The notes: a model not told the origin generated them from the letters alone. A stretch of DNA of 64,000 nt from Hericium rajendrae (GCA_033439255.1 CM065889.1:1612001-1676000), one strand, 5' to 3'; shown: positions 1-13,080, counted from the stretch's first letter. Program-made: numbers and translations.

Positions 1-399
1 GGCCTCATTACAAGACCAGTCTCCCCAGATCCCGACTTGTTGTTGGACATGAGCTAAGGTGCACCGGATTTCTGTCGAACTCATGTCTGTCACATTATCA
101 TGTATGTATGCCGTTTCGACTAGATAGTAAGCAGTTTTCTGACGCATGCTCTTTGTCTAGACGCCTCTAGGACTCCGGCTCACTCACTCGCGCCTCAACC
201 GCCTCATTCGCAGCGCCTGGAAGACTTAACTGCTGCATTGCGTCTGTTGCATGTTTCTAATCGAATCCATCTCGTCGATCTCCGGATATCCACTCTCATC
301 ACAACACTTCCAAGGCTACTCGCCATAAAGACGAATGCTTGCAGAAGTCAGGTAAGCTTCTCCCTCATCACCCCATTGTCCATAGCCTTTTCTCGAATA

Positions 400-2041
400 A
401 TGGAACACATTCTTACTCCTGACAACACTGTACTGACGATACTACCTCCTATATCAGAGTCTGCAGAGGAGAACACCTCTTCGATCGAAGCTTCTGTGAC
501 GCTAGTCTCGAACGCTGCGACGTTGGAGGTTGCGAACCCTGTCCAGGTATTCTTGTTTTGTTTCTTTCATACTATCACTTATGTTTCTCAGGTGTCTGAA
601 GGTGGAGACGCTCTCCAGGAAGCTGAAACTCCCTCCACGCCGGTCTCAAACATGGGCACTTTGGAGGTCGCGAACCCTGTCCAGGTAGTCTTGTTTTGTT
701 TCTTACATACTATTACTCACGCTTCTCAGGTGTCTGAAGATGGAGATGCTCTCCATGAAGGTGACATTCCCACCATGCCGACGTCGGAGGTCGGGAATCC
801 TGTCCAGGTATAGTTGTTTTGTTTGTTGTGTACTATTACTTACACTTCTCAGATGTCTGAAGGCGGACATGCTCTCCCCGAAGCTGAAACTCCCTTCACG
901 TCGGTCTCGAACACGGCCATGTCAGAGGTCACAGATCCTGCTCATGCTTCCCAGGTATCTGACAGACGAGACGCTCTCCGTGGAGATGGAGGGCCTGCAG
1001 AGGCGCGTCAGGAGACGGAGGCGCTAGCCAGTTCTGAGACGGCGCTGTCTGTGGCTCAGGCGATAGGATTTCGTTCCAGTTCTGATACTGCAGCGTCCTT
1101 GTCTGGTTCTCAGAATGCGGCGTCTTCATCTACCTCTCAGACTCTTTTCGCTTCGGTGAGTGATCTGGTTCTTATTTACTTCGACATCCAACTGGTTCAT
1201 CCAGGATCAGCGAACCTCCGGAACGCCATTTTCCTCAACTGCATCTGCTTTCAGCTTGTCAACAGAGAGCCAAGGTTCATCGATGGTCAGTCGCTTGCCT
1301 TCTCTGGCAACTTATCGTTATACTCATCCTTGCTGCACGGTGACCATCACAGGCTGTAGACGGGCAGGACCATCCCATGGATGTGGATTCAGAGCCTCTG
1401 CGATTTCTCGTTCCACATTTCGGGTCCTTGTCATTGTCCTCACCCGAGCCTGTTGGAACCACCACTGTAAGTATGCTTATGTTCTTACCCCGAGGCTTGT
1501 AATTGATGCATTTCATGATCAGGTTCTGTCAGCCTCGCAGCATGCGGAGATATTGGGCCTTCTTCGCACCATCACCGATGGTATCAATCGCGACAATGAT
1601 AACATCTCGCGCATCTCAAGCGCTGTGTCTGGCTCTGCAGTTAGGCTCGACATCGTGGAGCAAATTGTCCTGAGTAATCACGCCATGCTCGGTCAACTCC
1701 ATATCGTGAACAACATCCTCCATGCGAGGATCTCTGCTTTGCAGAGTCCCGTGCGAACCATGAACAACCAGGAGCAGGCCAACCAAGTCATCAACGAGGT
1801 GGGACAGATCGGGGATACAGGGTTAGGGGACCGCGGGGTGGTGCCGTCTGCATCGGACCGCGACGTATCACCTGGACAGATCAGCGACTCCCAAGAGTCC
1901 TTCCTGTTGCGGTGCGCTAACTGGTGGGCGCAGTATGACATGATCATCATACTCGTCGCCATCAATATAGCTGTCATCCTGTTTGTATTTGCTGTTGCTC
2001 TTGTGATGCTGAAGCACTCCCTGCGTGCTCTGCTCGTCTAG
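400..2041 (+). CDS. Uncharacterised protein with C-terminal membrane anchor, seven exons
   Basis: Splicing at 547-591, 685-729, 808-852, 1156-1204, 1286-1352 and 1467-1522 gives one open reading frame of about 444 residues; every intron is GT-AG and phase 0. The first residues are MEHILTPDN. The N-terminal third is acidic, Ser/Thr-rich and made of near-repeats such as VSEGGDALQEAETP. The last exon holds a helical, possibly coiled-coil stretch (QHAEILGLLRTITDG onward), a Ser/Asp-rich linker and one hydrophobic segment (IIILVAINIAVILFVFAV) about 20 residues from the end, suggesting a tail-anchored or single-pass protein with a short basic tail (LKHSLRALLV). I do not recognise the family. Basidiomycete genomes hold many such Ser-rich, single-pass proteins of unknown role. 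The start is uncertain; further 5' exons upstream of 400 are possible. The exon chain itself is well supported because all six junctions keep frame. Confidence 0.62.
454..852 (+). repeat. Tandem duplication of an exon plus its 45-bp intron
   Basis: Three consecutive units each end in an exon tail reading like EVANPVQ followed by a 45-bp intron beginning GTA and ending TTCTCAG. Exons are 454-546 (93 bp), 592-684 (93 bp) and 730-807 (78 bp). A fourth related exon starts at 853. Exon and intron are duplicated together, and both lengths are multiples of three, so gain or loss of a unit keeps the frame. Confidence 0.85.
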
Positions 2042-2245
2042 CACGCTAGAATACCTGGTTGTTGTCGTACAATATCCGTTCTTGGCTGTCTTTACTATGG
2101 TTCCATGAATATGCAAGACAATTTCGTTCCTCGCTCCTGATGTAAGAACATTGATCGTGATGCCTTGGGCCAGCCACCGCGGCGGTCTGTAAGCTGATAT
2201 GATCATGCAATCAGATCGAGCATTCTCTTCCCCTTACCCTTCAGA

Positions 2246-3422
2246 ATGCAACCACTGCGAACGATCGACCTTACTTGCAGCAATGCTCCGATAAAAGGCG
2301 ATGTAAGTATTCAATCTACTTTCGTTCATGACATGACAACGATAAGTATGTCATCTAGCCAATCGAAAGACGCCGTTTTCTTCAACGCCACTACAGCTTT
2401 GATGAGGACGGTCAACTCAGTTCTAGAGCTAGACCGACACAGATGTGAGCAGTTGCATATGTATTTATATATATCTCCACTCCGTTCCTAACTCTCTGCG
2501 TCAGCAACCGCAAAACTAGTGCTGCTCCCGCCCTGGTCGAGGCAAAGTGAGTGCGCGCTTCCCCCCGAGCAACCAAAAGCAAGCTGAAAAGATTAAATCA
2601 AGGGGCGCAAACGTGCGCTTTTCCGGCACAGATACGGTGTACGTGATTCCCAGAAATACTGACGAGGCTGAACGACAACGCCACCCGACTGCTGAGCGAC
2701 AAGGCTTGACGACCATCAACTTAATTACTTCAATCCTCGACAGATCAAGTGATCCGCAGACCGCAGAAGCCGTTGCCAAGACTCTCTATCAGCTATCGGT
2801 ACAGAAAGATTGGACTCTTCTCGATCGGGTTCTTCACACTCAGATGGAGATGCTGGGAATTGCCCAGGATTGGCAACCAGGGTTTGAAACATTGATCAAG
2901 AGCTGTTTGGGACATCCGTGTGCTGTATTTTCTCTCTCATGACTAATAGAATATACTGACGGATAGCCTGCCAGATACCAAACTCAGCCTCCATCTTCAC
3001 GCCCGAGCAGCGCTGCCGGTCCCAGCCACAGTGCCCTGCGAAGTCCGTCCCCCCAAGGACATACAAGTGAAAGCCCTGACAAGTTCAAGCGTCCCTTCAC
3101 ATCTAGGTCAGGCAGCGGAAGTACAAATTGGTACAAGACGAGCGGCCCTCAAAACATCACGGCGCCGCCCCATCTGACTGACGTGGAGACCTGTGATCTA
3201 TTCGTTCACAAGAACACCACCACAGGAGGGGTTCAAACTTGGTTATATACGAAGGAGCAGGAATGGAAAATGGTCACAGAGGAAGAACAGCACCCTTTCG
3301 TCAGGGATCGGGTTTTGTCGTTCCATAAGAATGCCGATCCTAGTTGGGTTACCCAAGCAACAGTGGGCACTACTGCCTCGAGGAAAAAAAAGGATACGAG
3401 GCGCGGTGGTTCTGTTCCCTAG
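2246..3422 (+). CDS. Uncharacterised multi-exon gene, model incomplete
   Basis: An ATG at 2246 opens a frame with a GTAAGT donor at 2303 and a further GTGAGC donor near 2440. The best supported part is 2550-2917 joined to 2975-3422 across a 57-bp intron (2918-2974). It encodes a basic, polar protein containing ADTVYVIPRNT-like text, an Ala/Leu-rich helix (SDPQTAEAVAKTLYQL), a Ser/Pro-rich linker (QPPSSRPSSAAGPSHS) and a C-terminal part beginning near DVETCDLFVHKN and ending KKKDTRRGGSVP. The junction near 2547 is unresolved because the apparent intron there would be too short. I do not recognise the family. It could be a nuclear protein given the basic, low-complexity make-up, but that is a guess. 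Confidence 0.4.
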
Positions 3423-3918
3423 GCTGAGAGAAGTTGTTGGGAGGCGTAATAGTTTCCGAGCGAATGATTTGGATTCACAGAGAGGTAGCACATGCATGTC
3501 AATTATGCCAGTCGGTACAGCGGGGCAGAAGTTGGACGGAGGTCTACGAAGCCACTTTGACTTCCAATGTCTCTCGACTTTCTGTAGGTTTTCTTCGTAG
3601 CAAAAAATGAATATCAGGGTGCACTTAAAACAGCGAAATCCCTTTTGGAATTCGGTAACTGCGACGTCCAGGCACAGGTGGACGCAAACAGCCGTTCCTT
3701 GCCGTATGTTCTGAGTTCAGATTGGATCGCTTGACCAGTCAATGCGGCACGACATGCATGAACCTGTCGACTCACCTTGAACGCGTGGATTTCGCCTGCA
3801 ACAGTATATATCATGCTTACCTCCCACCCCGCATGCGTAAGCCTTTGTTTCCTACCTATCCCCACCAACCCCATTTTCCGCCGTTCCTCTCCAGCCAGCC
3901 ATACCACTTACAGCTGCC
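3423..3918. other. Intergenic, no supported gene
   Basis: Short open frames on both strands lack splice support and resemblance to any family. The last 80 bases are pyrimidine-rich and lead into the ATG at 3919, as is common for fungal 5' leaders. Confidence 0.5.
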
Positions 3919-4552
3919 ATGGCTATTTACCAGAAGACGCCTCGCGGTCAGATAGTAAGAGTACTACTCGATTCATACAGGGCCTTGCTTATGCTGCTGG
4001 TTACAGACCCGAAAGCAGAATCACGTTCACGGTTACATATGGGCATGCGGAAGCATGGCCCGCCAGCAGACTCGATTCGACGCAATCTGTCCTGTTGTAC
4101 AGTCAATCACGAACCCTCCTGAAGTCAAGTTCATAGACGCCTTTCAGCCTGTTGGCACGAATCAGCCCCGCGTCATACATGAGATCCACATCACCGTTGG
4201 CAAGGAGGCTTACTTGGTGTCTGGATGGTGGAGCCCCAACACATTGCCACAGCCTGCTTTGTTGAGGAAGCACTCCTACTTTCCTTGGCAGGGTGAGATT
4301 GTGGTGACGTTCCTGGGGAAGAACAAGTCGTTCAGGCGTCGCGCGTCCGCTGAGTTGGCCGATCAAGCGGTTTTGACGTGCGTTTTTCCTGATTGATCAT
4401 ACTCCTCATCACAGTCGAATGACTAGATCACATTTTCCAGGTTCCTGTGCCGGGTTCGCCTGAGCCTCCAAACGGGCTGCCGAGTGCCTAAGAAGCTGGT
4501 ACAACCTGCTGCCCCTCGTTATCATCCAATCGTAGGAGCCTTCATCATGTAG
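3919..4552 (+). CDS. Small uncharacterised protein, three exons, 172 residues
   Basis: Exons 3919-3954, 4007-4377 and 4441-4552 join across introns of 52 and 63 bp with normal GT-AG ends into a 172-residue protein starting MAIYQKTPRGQI and ending PIVGAFIM. The start sits in a good context (GCCATGGC). There is no signal peptide or membrane segment. The middle part alternates short hydrophobic strands with charged turns (VIHEIHITVGKEAYLVSGWW; GEIVVTFLGKNKSF), suggesting a small beta-rich domain. The C-terminus is basic (CRVRLSLQTGCRVPKK). I recognise no catalytic motif and cannot assign a function. No break is visible, so this looks like a working gene. Confidence 0.62.
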
Positions 4553-5113
4553 CCGCTCATCCAGGCTGACTTGCGTTCACATCAGTTCACCGCCTATTGA
4601 TCAGCTCTTCAGTTCATTTGCAAGCCAATTGCTGCCCAAATTTCGTTTCCCCATTTTCATAATAATCCATATATTTGCATGTTTTCATGTAATGCCGTAC
4701 CGATTACGAACATCTCAAGCCCGTTCTGTCTACTGTTGTTCGAAGAAGTTTGGCTGTGGACCTACATGCACACACAACCTTAATCGTACTTCTAGATAGT
4801 TCGCCTATATACACTCAGCCATTTCGTCGCACATACTTCACTCAATTTTGCTTTCTTCTTCGTCTTTGCGACTGCGATCTTTCTACGTCTGTATGAATAG
4901 GACATATTCGCTCCATCTAGTGTCGTGCATGTCGAGACTGCCTTCCTTTTCGGGCAGACCTCGAGCCTGATGGACATGATCATCGGCACGGATAACGCCT
5001 CAGCCTCGCCTCTCATCCCACTGAAGTCGTCGGATTATCGATGGCCCCCATGGCATGAATCCACCCTCTGCCCATGCCTTTCCTTTGTGCTACCACCATC
5101 CCTAGGACTGGTC
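4553..5113. other. Intergenic, no supported gene
   Basis: AT-richer sequence (for example around 4640-4700) that could hold the terminator of the upstream gene and the promoter of the next. I see no repeat or conserved site. Confidence 0.5.
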
Positions 5114-7546
5114 ATGGCGAGGACGGACAAGGAGCCAACGCCAGATCATTACAACCTATTTCCCAGGCGTAAGTGGATGTCTTTAATGCTTAAGACCAGG
5201 TGATTGATGCTCTAACAGGTACTGAGCCTCCGCAAAGTGAGGGAAGGGGTGCATCCCTTAGTCATGGTGATCATAACCTGCGTTCTACACCATGCTGCGC
5301 TGACTTCATGAAGGATCGACAGGCTCGCCACAGCCCGACAACAACGGTATGAATGCTCACAATTTCTATTTTCTCGACCTTATGCATGACGTGAATAAAT
5401 CCAGCCTCCTCCAGGAAGAGCACGGCGCCAGACAGCAGAGAAGCAAATAAAAGCCGTGAGGTTCAACGGCCTGCATATCTTTTCGTGCTGACCTCCCTCC
5501 TCGCAGCTCCTACCGTGACGATCCGTCAACGTCAACCAGGACCCGGACCACCGAAACGATCTCGTGTTGAAGACGAAGAGGAGGAAAGCCAGGCTAGTTC
5601 AGCTGGTGGATCTAGGAGTGCTCGTCTGGTACGTCTATTATCCTTCCAGTAGGGTCTGGTGCTAAATACTGCCTTTGGCTGCTGCAGGACGATGTGACCC
5701 CGACCAGAGCCGAATTTAAGCAGAATCAGAACAAGGGCAAAGGAAAATACAATCGACCGCGCACTTCAATGTACAAGCCTGAGTGGTCCACTGAGCTGGG
5801 AGAGATGATGTATTACAATAAGTTGCGCAGATCCGGCTTAAGCGAATCCATGATGGATCAGATCACGAAACCACTGAACGAGCTCCTCATTGAGGGTGGG
5901 CCTCCAAATCTTGAACAGGTATGTAATGTTTCTAATCAACAGAGCTGCATTAAGAATACACTCAACAGATGCTCGTATTCGAGGGCGAGGGCGAAGAAAT
6001 GGACATCAATGCACCTCCTGTGAAATCCGAGCCTATGGACGATGATTGGGTTCCCGGTGCCTACAAATCAGGCCCTTCGTCTTCAAGCCACGGCTCTAAC
6101 CGCGCATTCTACTTTCGCGACCCGCGAGAGGGAGGTCACTCGACGAGTGTGACTACCTCACAGTTTTCTTATCGTGGGCCACAAGGTTCTGGAGAAGACG
6201 ACGAAGATACGGGTAACTATCATGATGCCCCAGAGGAGGGCCGCAGTGATGATGAACAAAACAACAATGAGGGTCGTGAGGGAGAGGTAGGTGTCTACCT
6301 TCCATGACGTTGATGGCCCATTGACTCATTTCAAACCGACAGACGGCAGGCTTGGCAGGCTTGGCAGGAATAATAGAAAGGGGTTTTGAAAGAGGTTTTG
6401 CCTCTATGGCAGGCGTACTCAAGGATATCGCGGGGAGTAGACCGCGCAATAGATCGCCTCCCCGTCCTTCGTCCGCGCCTCCTGCAGCGAAGAAGCGGCG
6501 GCGACGTAGCCGACAGCGACGCCTGCCAGAGCAGAATCTCCTCGCGGTAAGTTTTGCTGTTTAGACTCGGAGATATGCTCACTCACTCGCATACAGGACA
6601 TTGTCCGTATTCACATGTTGAAGCTCGTCAATGGAGCCAACTTACTCGAGCCCAAGGTGACCGAAGCAGAGGCGACTGCTTTTGCCAAGCTGTGGAAGGA
6701 CACAGACGGTGGTGAATCCTGCTGCAGTGTTGAAGATTGGCGCTTGGACATCTTAGGCACACCCCGCTCGGCATGGAATTATGCTGCTGGTCGTGTGTTC
6801 ACAGACTATGTGATCGAGAAGATGGGCTACGAGCAGACCCAGGGAGTCTACGATACGGTTTTGGCGGCCTACTTTTCTCGCGTGAAGGGGTTACGAAAGG
6901 ACTATGCCGCTCAGGACCTCCCCCAACAAGAACGAAAGATTGCCAAATCCGAGCACAACCGAACTGTGCGCAGGGATAATGTAAGCACCCCATGCTGAGG
7001 AAATTTCTTAACTCATCCTATTTAGTTATTCCAGCGTCGCCGTGAAGCCGCCAAGGAATTCGAGGAACTGCTAGTACATCTCGCCATGCTCGATCTTCTG
7101 GGTCCAGCTGGCATGTCCAGCGATGAATCCGACGTCGAAGTTGGTCGTGGGGTAAAGTACTTCAGGCAAACACCACCCTGGCGGTCTGCGTCTCTGAGGG
7201 CCTGGTTGTCCACTTTCGATGTGATGTATGTTCGCTATAAGATGACGAAGGGCAAGGAACAGGCGGAGGATCGTCGCGGTGGCCTGCCTCATACTCGACT
7301 TACTTCTGTGCCGATTAGGCCAGGACGTGATCGCCCTGTCAAGGGCCTTCCCATCAACGCATACAATCCAGTCTGGTTGGCAACAAAGTCGGATGTCTGG
7401 ATCAAAGGTGTCTTGAGGCCCCAACAGAAGGAGTACGACTTTGCCCACGACCCCAAGATAACAGAGTGAGCCGGTCATCACACACATAATTCGATTCTCT
7501 CCTAACCAAGCGCTCTAGGTATATAAATGGCCTCCAGTTCGAGTGA
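5114..7546 (+). CDS. Multi-exon gene of a multi-copy basidiomycete family of unknown function
   Basis: The reliable part is six exons: 5688-5918, 5969-6286, 6343-6546, 6597-6980, 7026-7465 and 7519-7546, separated by 45-56 bp GT-AG introns; all but the last junction are phase 0. The protein has an acidic segment (EGEGEEMDINAPP), a Gly/Ala-rich helix, a very basic stretch (AAKKRRRRSRQRRLPEQ) that could be a nuclear localisation signal, a helical domain (DIVRIHMLKLVNGANLLEP) and a C-terminal domain with LLGPAGMSSDESDVEVG, a W-R-S motif and VKGLPINAYNPVWL. I recall similar C-terminal text in many agaricomycete proteins, often near transposons; that is memory, not a search. Exons upstream of 5688, from an ATG at 5114 (MARTDKEPTPDHYN), are likely but one junction near 5455-5515 does not keep frame in my hands, so either the model is wrong there or the copy is damaged. 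Confidence 0.55.
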
Positions 7547-7706
7547 AGCCTTTAAAAAACACGACGGGAAGGGCGTAATTGTAATTGTACTTGATATGTA
7601 ACGACTGTCCATCGCCTCATGTATCTGGTGTCCGCATGTATACGTCGTGTCTCTTACTCGGCTGTATAAACAAAATATACCTCTTTGCTCCACACCACGA
7701 ACACAA

Positions 7707-9915
7707 ATGTCGAAGAAATATTTCGTCGACAATACCATTCCTGACCATCTAGATTCTGTGAACGTTCTCGCATTTTCTCAAGATGGAGACTTTCTTGCGA
7801 GTGGTGGCGACGATGGCTTGCTCCGCATCTTCTCCATGTCGAAGTCATATAGCGAGATTCGTCGTTACCACTCGATGGCCAGCATCACGGCCATAGTTTG
7901 GAACAATTGATACCGACGGACAATTCTAGTGGGAGACAGAGCTGGAGACGTGCATACTGTCAAGTTTTCTGAAAACGAGGTGCGTGGCCACACATTCTAT
8001 CATCAGCGCTCGCCTCATACTCTGAGTACCCCGGCTCACAATTAATTAGGACGACAGCCAAGATCTGCACTGGTTGGCACAGCTGGACGGACCCATCCTA
8101 TGCATGGCCATCAGCGGTACACTTTTGGCTGTCGGACATGCGAACTCCGTCACACTTGTCAAGCAAGGGACACCATGTAAGTATAGGAACCACGAATTCA
8201 GCTATATTTGACATCTACATGTCTATACAGCATCTTGGGATAACGAGAGGGACTTGCACAATCCTCCAGGATTTCCCGAGCTGAGCATAGAGCTTCCAAA
8301 GGCCGTCGCACGCTCATTGTACTTTCGCGAGGAGGGAGAGACACTGCTCGTTACATATCTTGATCATGGCATCGTGTGAGTACGAGCGCAGCATCTTTTT
8401 GGCTCGAGAGCGGTATTTATAGTCGGTGAATATCTTTGACAGGGCCTGGAAGACAGATAGTCTAGCACTGAGCTGGTATATCTGACCGCGTTCTTGCAAG
8501 ATGTACGTGTTTCTGCTCAATATCCGGGAGCATTGTGATACTGACTTTCATGTCAGAGGAGCTTCGGCCGTATCGTTAGACAAGAACATGATAGCCGTCA
8601 CCAACCTTTACGACGGCGTGGATTGGTACTCTACGGCCAAGCCTCCTTTTGTACAAAACCCGTACATGCGCACCTCGCCGATCATTGTCAAGGAAAATGT
8701 GGTCATCCCAATCTGCTTTGTCCATGATAGCAAAGCTATCTTGATAGGCGGAAGTGCTGGGTCCGCCCAACTAATTGATGTGGAGAGTGGTGAGGTTATT
8801 CAGTCCTTAGACCATGATCGTAAGTGTTCAGCGACCTTTTTACCTCTTTTCAAAGGACTTACGCCCCTATTCACTACGCAGCTCAAGACATTGTACAGGC
8901 TGTGGTACGAACCTCTCTATTTTCAACCTCCCCACTCCCTCACGCTACTTCAATAGGCCTATAGCGATGCTTCTGGACGAAGGCTGATTGCTACTGGAAT
9001 CTCTGAGAGGGCATCAAAAACGAAGATTAGGATTTGGGAAGAGAGGCAATCCAGTGTCAAGGACGGGTTCCTACAGTATCTGAGGTTTTTCCAACACCTG
9101 CATATTTCTGAATGGCAGGTTTTTCGAAGGCAGGCGGCATTGAAAAGCTGTCTCAAGGTGCGCCTTTTCAGATATCAAGGAGGATCATTCTCTCACTATC
9201 TGCCCTCTAGCGCTGTCGTTCCATTGCTACTAGTATCACATGGACCCTGACAGTGGCAGTCGTTGCTTTCATGGCGACGCGTATGGTATGGGACAGAAGG
9301 CTTCCTATCGTCACTTGGAACATTGAGCTGCCCCCACCTCCGCCGCCTCTTCTGTATCCGCGCGAATTTCCGTTCTACCAGAAGGTGGTTCCCTCTCCAT
9401 CTCCACCAGGATATCCTGAGGACCTTCGTTCCCCGCGTGACTTTCACGTCTCTCAGTATGAGAGGGAGCTGCCTGTTGACATCCCTCAACGCCAGCCATT
9501 CGAAATGCATATTCTGTCCCTTAAGCGCTCTGCTCCGCCCCTTGAACGCCCTGCTCCGTCTCTTGAACGCCTCGCTTTATCCTTCGAAAATACTGAACCA
9601 TCCACCAAACCCTTCGTCCCATCTCCTGAACCGTCTGTCCAGCCACACCAAGTGCGCGAAGCACCACAGGAGGTTCCGCCACTAGAGCAGTTCATCATGG
9701 TCACAGTTATACCCGAACCTATTGCCACCGCCATCTCCGATGTCTCAACCTCGATCGAACAAACGATAGCGACGACAACGACAACGAAGACCGAAGTCGT
9801 CACTCGCTATCATTTGCGTGCATGGACTAGTAATATGGATATACAGCAGGCTGAGAACTCGGAAGACGGCGTAGACGATGATTTATCTCTTATACACACA
9901 GCATCGCTAGTCTAA
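7707..9915 (+). pseudogene. WD40-repeat protein with transmembrane segment and proline-rich tail, in-frame stops
   Basis: The ATG at 7707 starts MSKKYFVDNTIP and leads into a WD40-like blade (VNVLAFSQDGDFLASGGDDGLLRIFS). Further blades follow across short introns: TILVGDRAGDVHTVKF, a central region VSLDKNMIAVTNLYDGVDWY, and AILIGGSAGSAQLIDVESGE. A hydrophobic segment (ITWTLTVAVVAFMATRMVWD, about 9225-9290) precedes a Pro-rich tail of about 200 residues ending HTASLV. Such WD40-TM proteins are a multi-copy family in basidiomycetes by my recollection; role unknown. Two in-frame TGA codons interrupt it, near 7909 and near 8484; the second sits where CGA (Arg) is a likely ancestral codon. The reading frame otherwise survives, so decay seems recent. 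A TATAAA-like motif lies near 7665, about 40 bases upstream of the ATG. Confidence 0.6.
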
Positions 9916-12900
9916 TATTCTTTGTTTCTTTCCTGTGTTTCGAACTACAGGGAGGGCTGTATTATGGAGTAGAAAATCTACCCCTGCCAACTTATCTGTC
10001 CACGCAGCGTGCAAATCGCTCAGGCCATCGAGCTGCAACCCGCGGCAAAAACCGCAACTCAAATTTACTGCGCGACGCTCGTCCATAGCACAGGGTATAT
10101 ACTGCTCTGCACTCAATGGGGGTATCGAAGGCCAGGACGCGGATGTTTGTTGGCAAAGATCCAGAACTTGCTGATGATGTGCAGGACGACAGACATGGGC
10201 GAGTTATTCGATGATGTGCGAAGGCACACGTACGGATCGAAGGCCCTGCAGACCAGTGGGGCACGCGCAGCCCTTCAGCCTGAGCATGAGAGAGTGCGAG
10301 CTCATGGGCTAGTTTGATGAGTCGGATGTCACGCGCCTGGCCGGACATGAGCCTAGTCATCATGGATGCCTCGAGGGTGGGTTGAAGTATCCATGCACAG
10401 GATCAGGCGCACTGCGTTCTTGATCAACGCCGTGCCCGACACTACATCAAGGACGAACACGGGACGATGAGGAGATGTACGCACCAGCGAGATGGACACA
10501 TACCGAAACACAGAACAAACAGGGGTCGAGGCTTTGAAGGCGGCGAGGACGGTGCGGGGATCTCGGTGGACGGTGGCAGTAGAAGGTAGCGAGCAAGCGG
10601 CTTGTGAGCAATGCTGAGACATTCATCACCTGCACCAACCCATTAACACTCGAACATATAGTACCCAAGAACGAAGCGCACCTGGAGCCCGTGCCGCATC
10701 ACAGCCTTGATCGGGCCCATAGCACGGCTTGCTGAGGGGGTACGCCTTCAGCATCATGGAGACGGGCGAAGTGCACAGGGCGGAAGATGGCGCGCGGGGT
10801 GCCCATGTGTCAAGAGGGATGGTGCAAGGCATGGTGGTCGCGGACTGTTGAGCACTAGCGGGATGAACAGAAACACAGAGGCGGCGGTGAATGCAGAGCC
10901 CTACGTCGTCGGGGCCTTGGCGAGACCCGTCAGACAAGTGCTGCAGATGTGCGTGAGGGATGCAAGGCGTGCTGTCGAGCAGACGCGAGAGACAGATGGG
11001 TGCGGCGTTGGTCAAAGACAAGGGCTACTGCCATGTCCTTATCGAGGACAAGGTGAGGGCGCCGTCAATACACGGACATGTACACATACCGAAACGGCCA
11101 AGCACCACGCCCAATGACACCATCTCGTCCCCTACAAGATGCCCGCTTGTCGCCCAGCCCGGCCAGAGGGCCAGCCTTCACCGTTTGCTGATGGCGCGCG
11201 GACGCAACTCGGGGACCGCAGCGGTGTTCGCCTGCTGCTACGTCAGAAGATCGGCACTAGCGTTGACAGATCCGTCGGCGTGGACGAAGTGAACGAGGGG
11301 CGCCGGCGACGACAAGCTCGGGTCCGTCGTCGCATGTACAGTAAACGACGTGGCGAAGGCGCTGGCGGATGACGGCGCACAGTTGCTGTGGCTGTCGTTG
11401 TCGACACGGCGGCAGCACAAACCATCGGGGCCTTGGCGAGACCCGTCAAGCTAGCCCACGGTGGCGCGCGAGCTGTCGACCACCAGACCGATAGGACAGG
11501 AGTTATTCAGCGCGCCGGGGAGGGAGAATCGAGTGGGGTGGTGGTCAACGACATCACTACAAAGAGATGGTGTGTTAGCTGTACCCCCGCCCGTTGACGA
11601 GTTCTGAACGTGAGCACGACTGAGCGACGATGATTCGTGATCGGCGTCACTCGGAGCTCGTCGCTGGCCTTTGGCTGCATCCATCGGCCGTAAAGATGGC
11701 AGGAGGGGGTGCCAGAGTCTGGAACCGGGACTTACAGATTGGAAGTAATATGCAGGGGCCATGTCAAAGGCGGAGGGCGGGTCTTGCAGCGGTGGAGGTC
11801 TGGGGATGTAGACCATCCCGCTCGGCATCACGCCTTGGCGGGTACGGTCGATGCCCCCATTCCCCCAGAGGTCGCTCAGCGAGGGCGCGCTTCTGGCGAC
11901 CTCGGGGGAGGGGGGGGGGTGGTGCAGATACAGCAGACCTTGCCGGTTCTTATAAAGTCGAAGTCGCATCGCACTGTCCGTCAACACGTCTATTTACATC
12001 TCTTTGGCTCACCCTCCACGACTGCTGACATCCTACACGTACTATTAGCCAAGTCGTGCTCTGTCGCAGCGTCCTTCACGTTAGTAAAGACTGCAGTATA
12101 CCGCACGCCTTATAATACGCATCAATGTCTATTAGGTCTATTGTTATGTTTTAATCACGAGCTTCTGGGCTCCGAGCACAACCATCCACGTTGTTTTGCG
12201 CTATTTATGCTTCGCAAACCTGGCAAACCCAATACAGCGAGCTGCGCCACTCGTCCATCTTGCCAACTAATAGAATAGAAGATGTATTTTCCAGAGAATA
12301 CAAACGTCTACAGAGGACGTCGTCTTCTAACAAAGACAGAGCGTACTGTAATGTAGCTCAAAATGTCATGTGCTGATGTCATGGTTCTTGTCCAAATCGA
12401 GACATGTCGTCCACACGAGGCCCTCAGATGTCAAACGCAAGTAAGTAGAGCACCATGAGCGATCTTCTTCGTTCCCCTCGCAAGAATTATCATCAGAGCT
12501 CTCATGGCCTGATTTTAGGTCAGTCATGAGCCGTCAACTTTGGCTTGCTTTGACTGCCGTACCAGTCGTTACAGCCGAAGAAGCGTTTCTTCCTTCTTGC
12601 GTCAACTCAAAGGCTGTTTTGCATCTCGAACCAACCTACACACATGAATCGTGGATTCCGCAGTGCTGTTGTTCCTGGTCGCATGACCGATTGTGGCCGT
12701 TCTGGAGTCATGAAATTCTGGCCTATGGCCGTGGCTTTACTAGCGGCCGGACGTTCTCACATGCCAGCCCAGAAAGGATCCCTCAGCCAATGATGTACAA
12801 GGCCTGGATACACACTTTTTGCTTTAGTTCGTAATTTTCACAGCCTTTTTCTCTTTCGCCATCTGATTCCTCTGCCCGCCTAGGCTGAAATATACCAAGA

Positions 12901-13080
12901 TCATACAGTGGAACGTTGGGATTCTGATCATGCGCAATCCGCCGCTGAGCAATTCCAGATAGCCATCAGATCAGAGCTTCGTGAGGGAACTATCTTGGAT
13001 CTCAATATCGTGAGAGTCGTATCAAGCCATCTTTTTCCCTTCGTTATACGGCCAGTCGCCAGTGCACCAACATCCCACCA
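9916..13080. other. GC-rich stretch without a supportable gene
   Basis: Sequence from about 10.0 to 12.0 kb is clearly more GC-rich than its surroundings and has many short open frames on both strands, none with convincing splice chains. A 22-base segment beginning ggggccttggcgagacccgt occurs at about 10913 and again at about 11429, so part of it is an old internal duplication. It may be a decayed gene on the minus strand. From 12.0 to 13.08 kb I see only short frames, including one at 12526-12834 that resembles nothing I know. Confidence 0.45.

Noticed and set aside
7707-9915. Selenocysteine or stop read-through in the WD40 gene
   Set aside because: Stops sit where CGA or TGG is expected, decay by C-to-T is seen in neighbouring genes, and selenoprotein machinery is rare in fungi.
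10000-12000. Large gene in the GC-rich region
   Set aside because: No splice chain keeps frame over more than two segments on either strand and no domain is recognisable.
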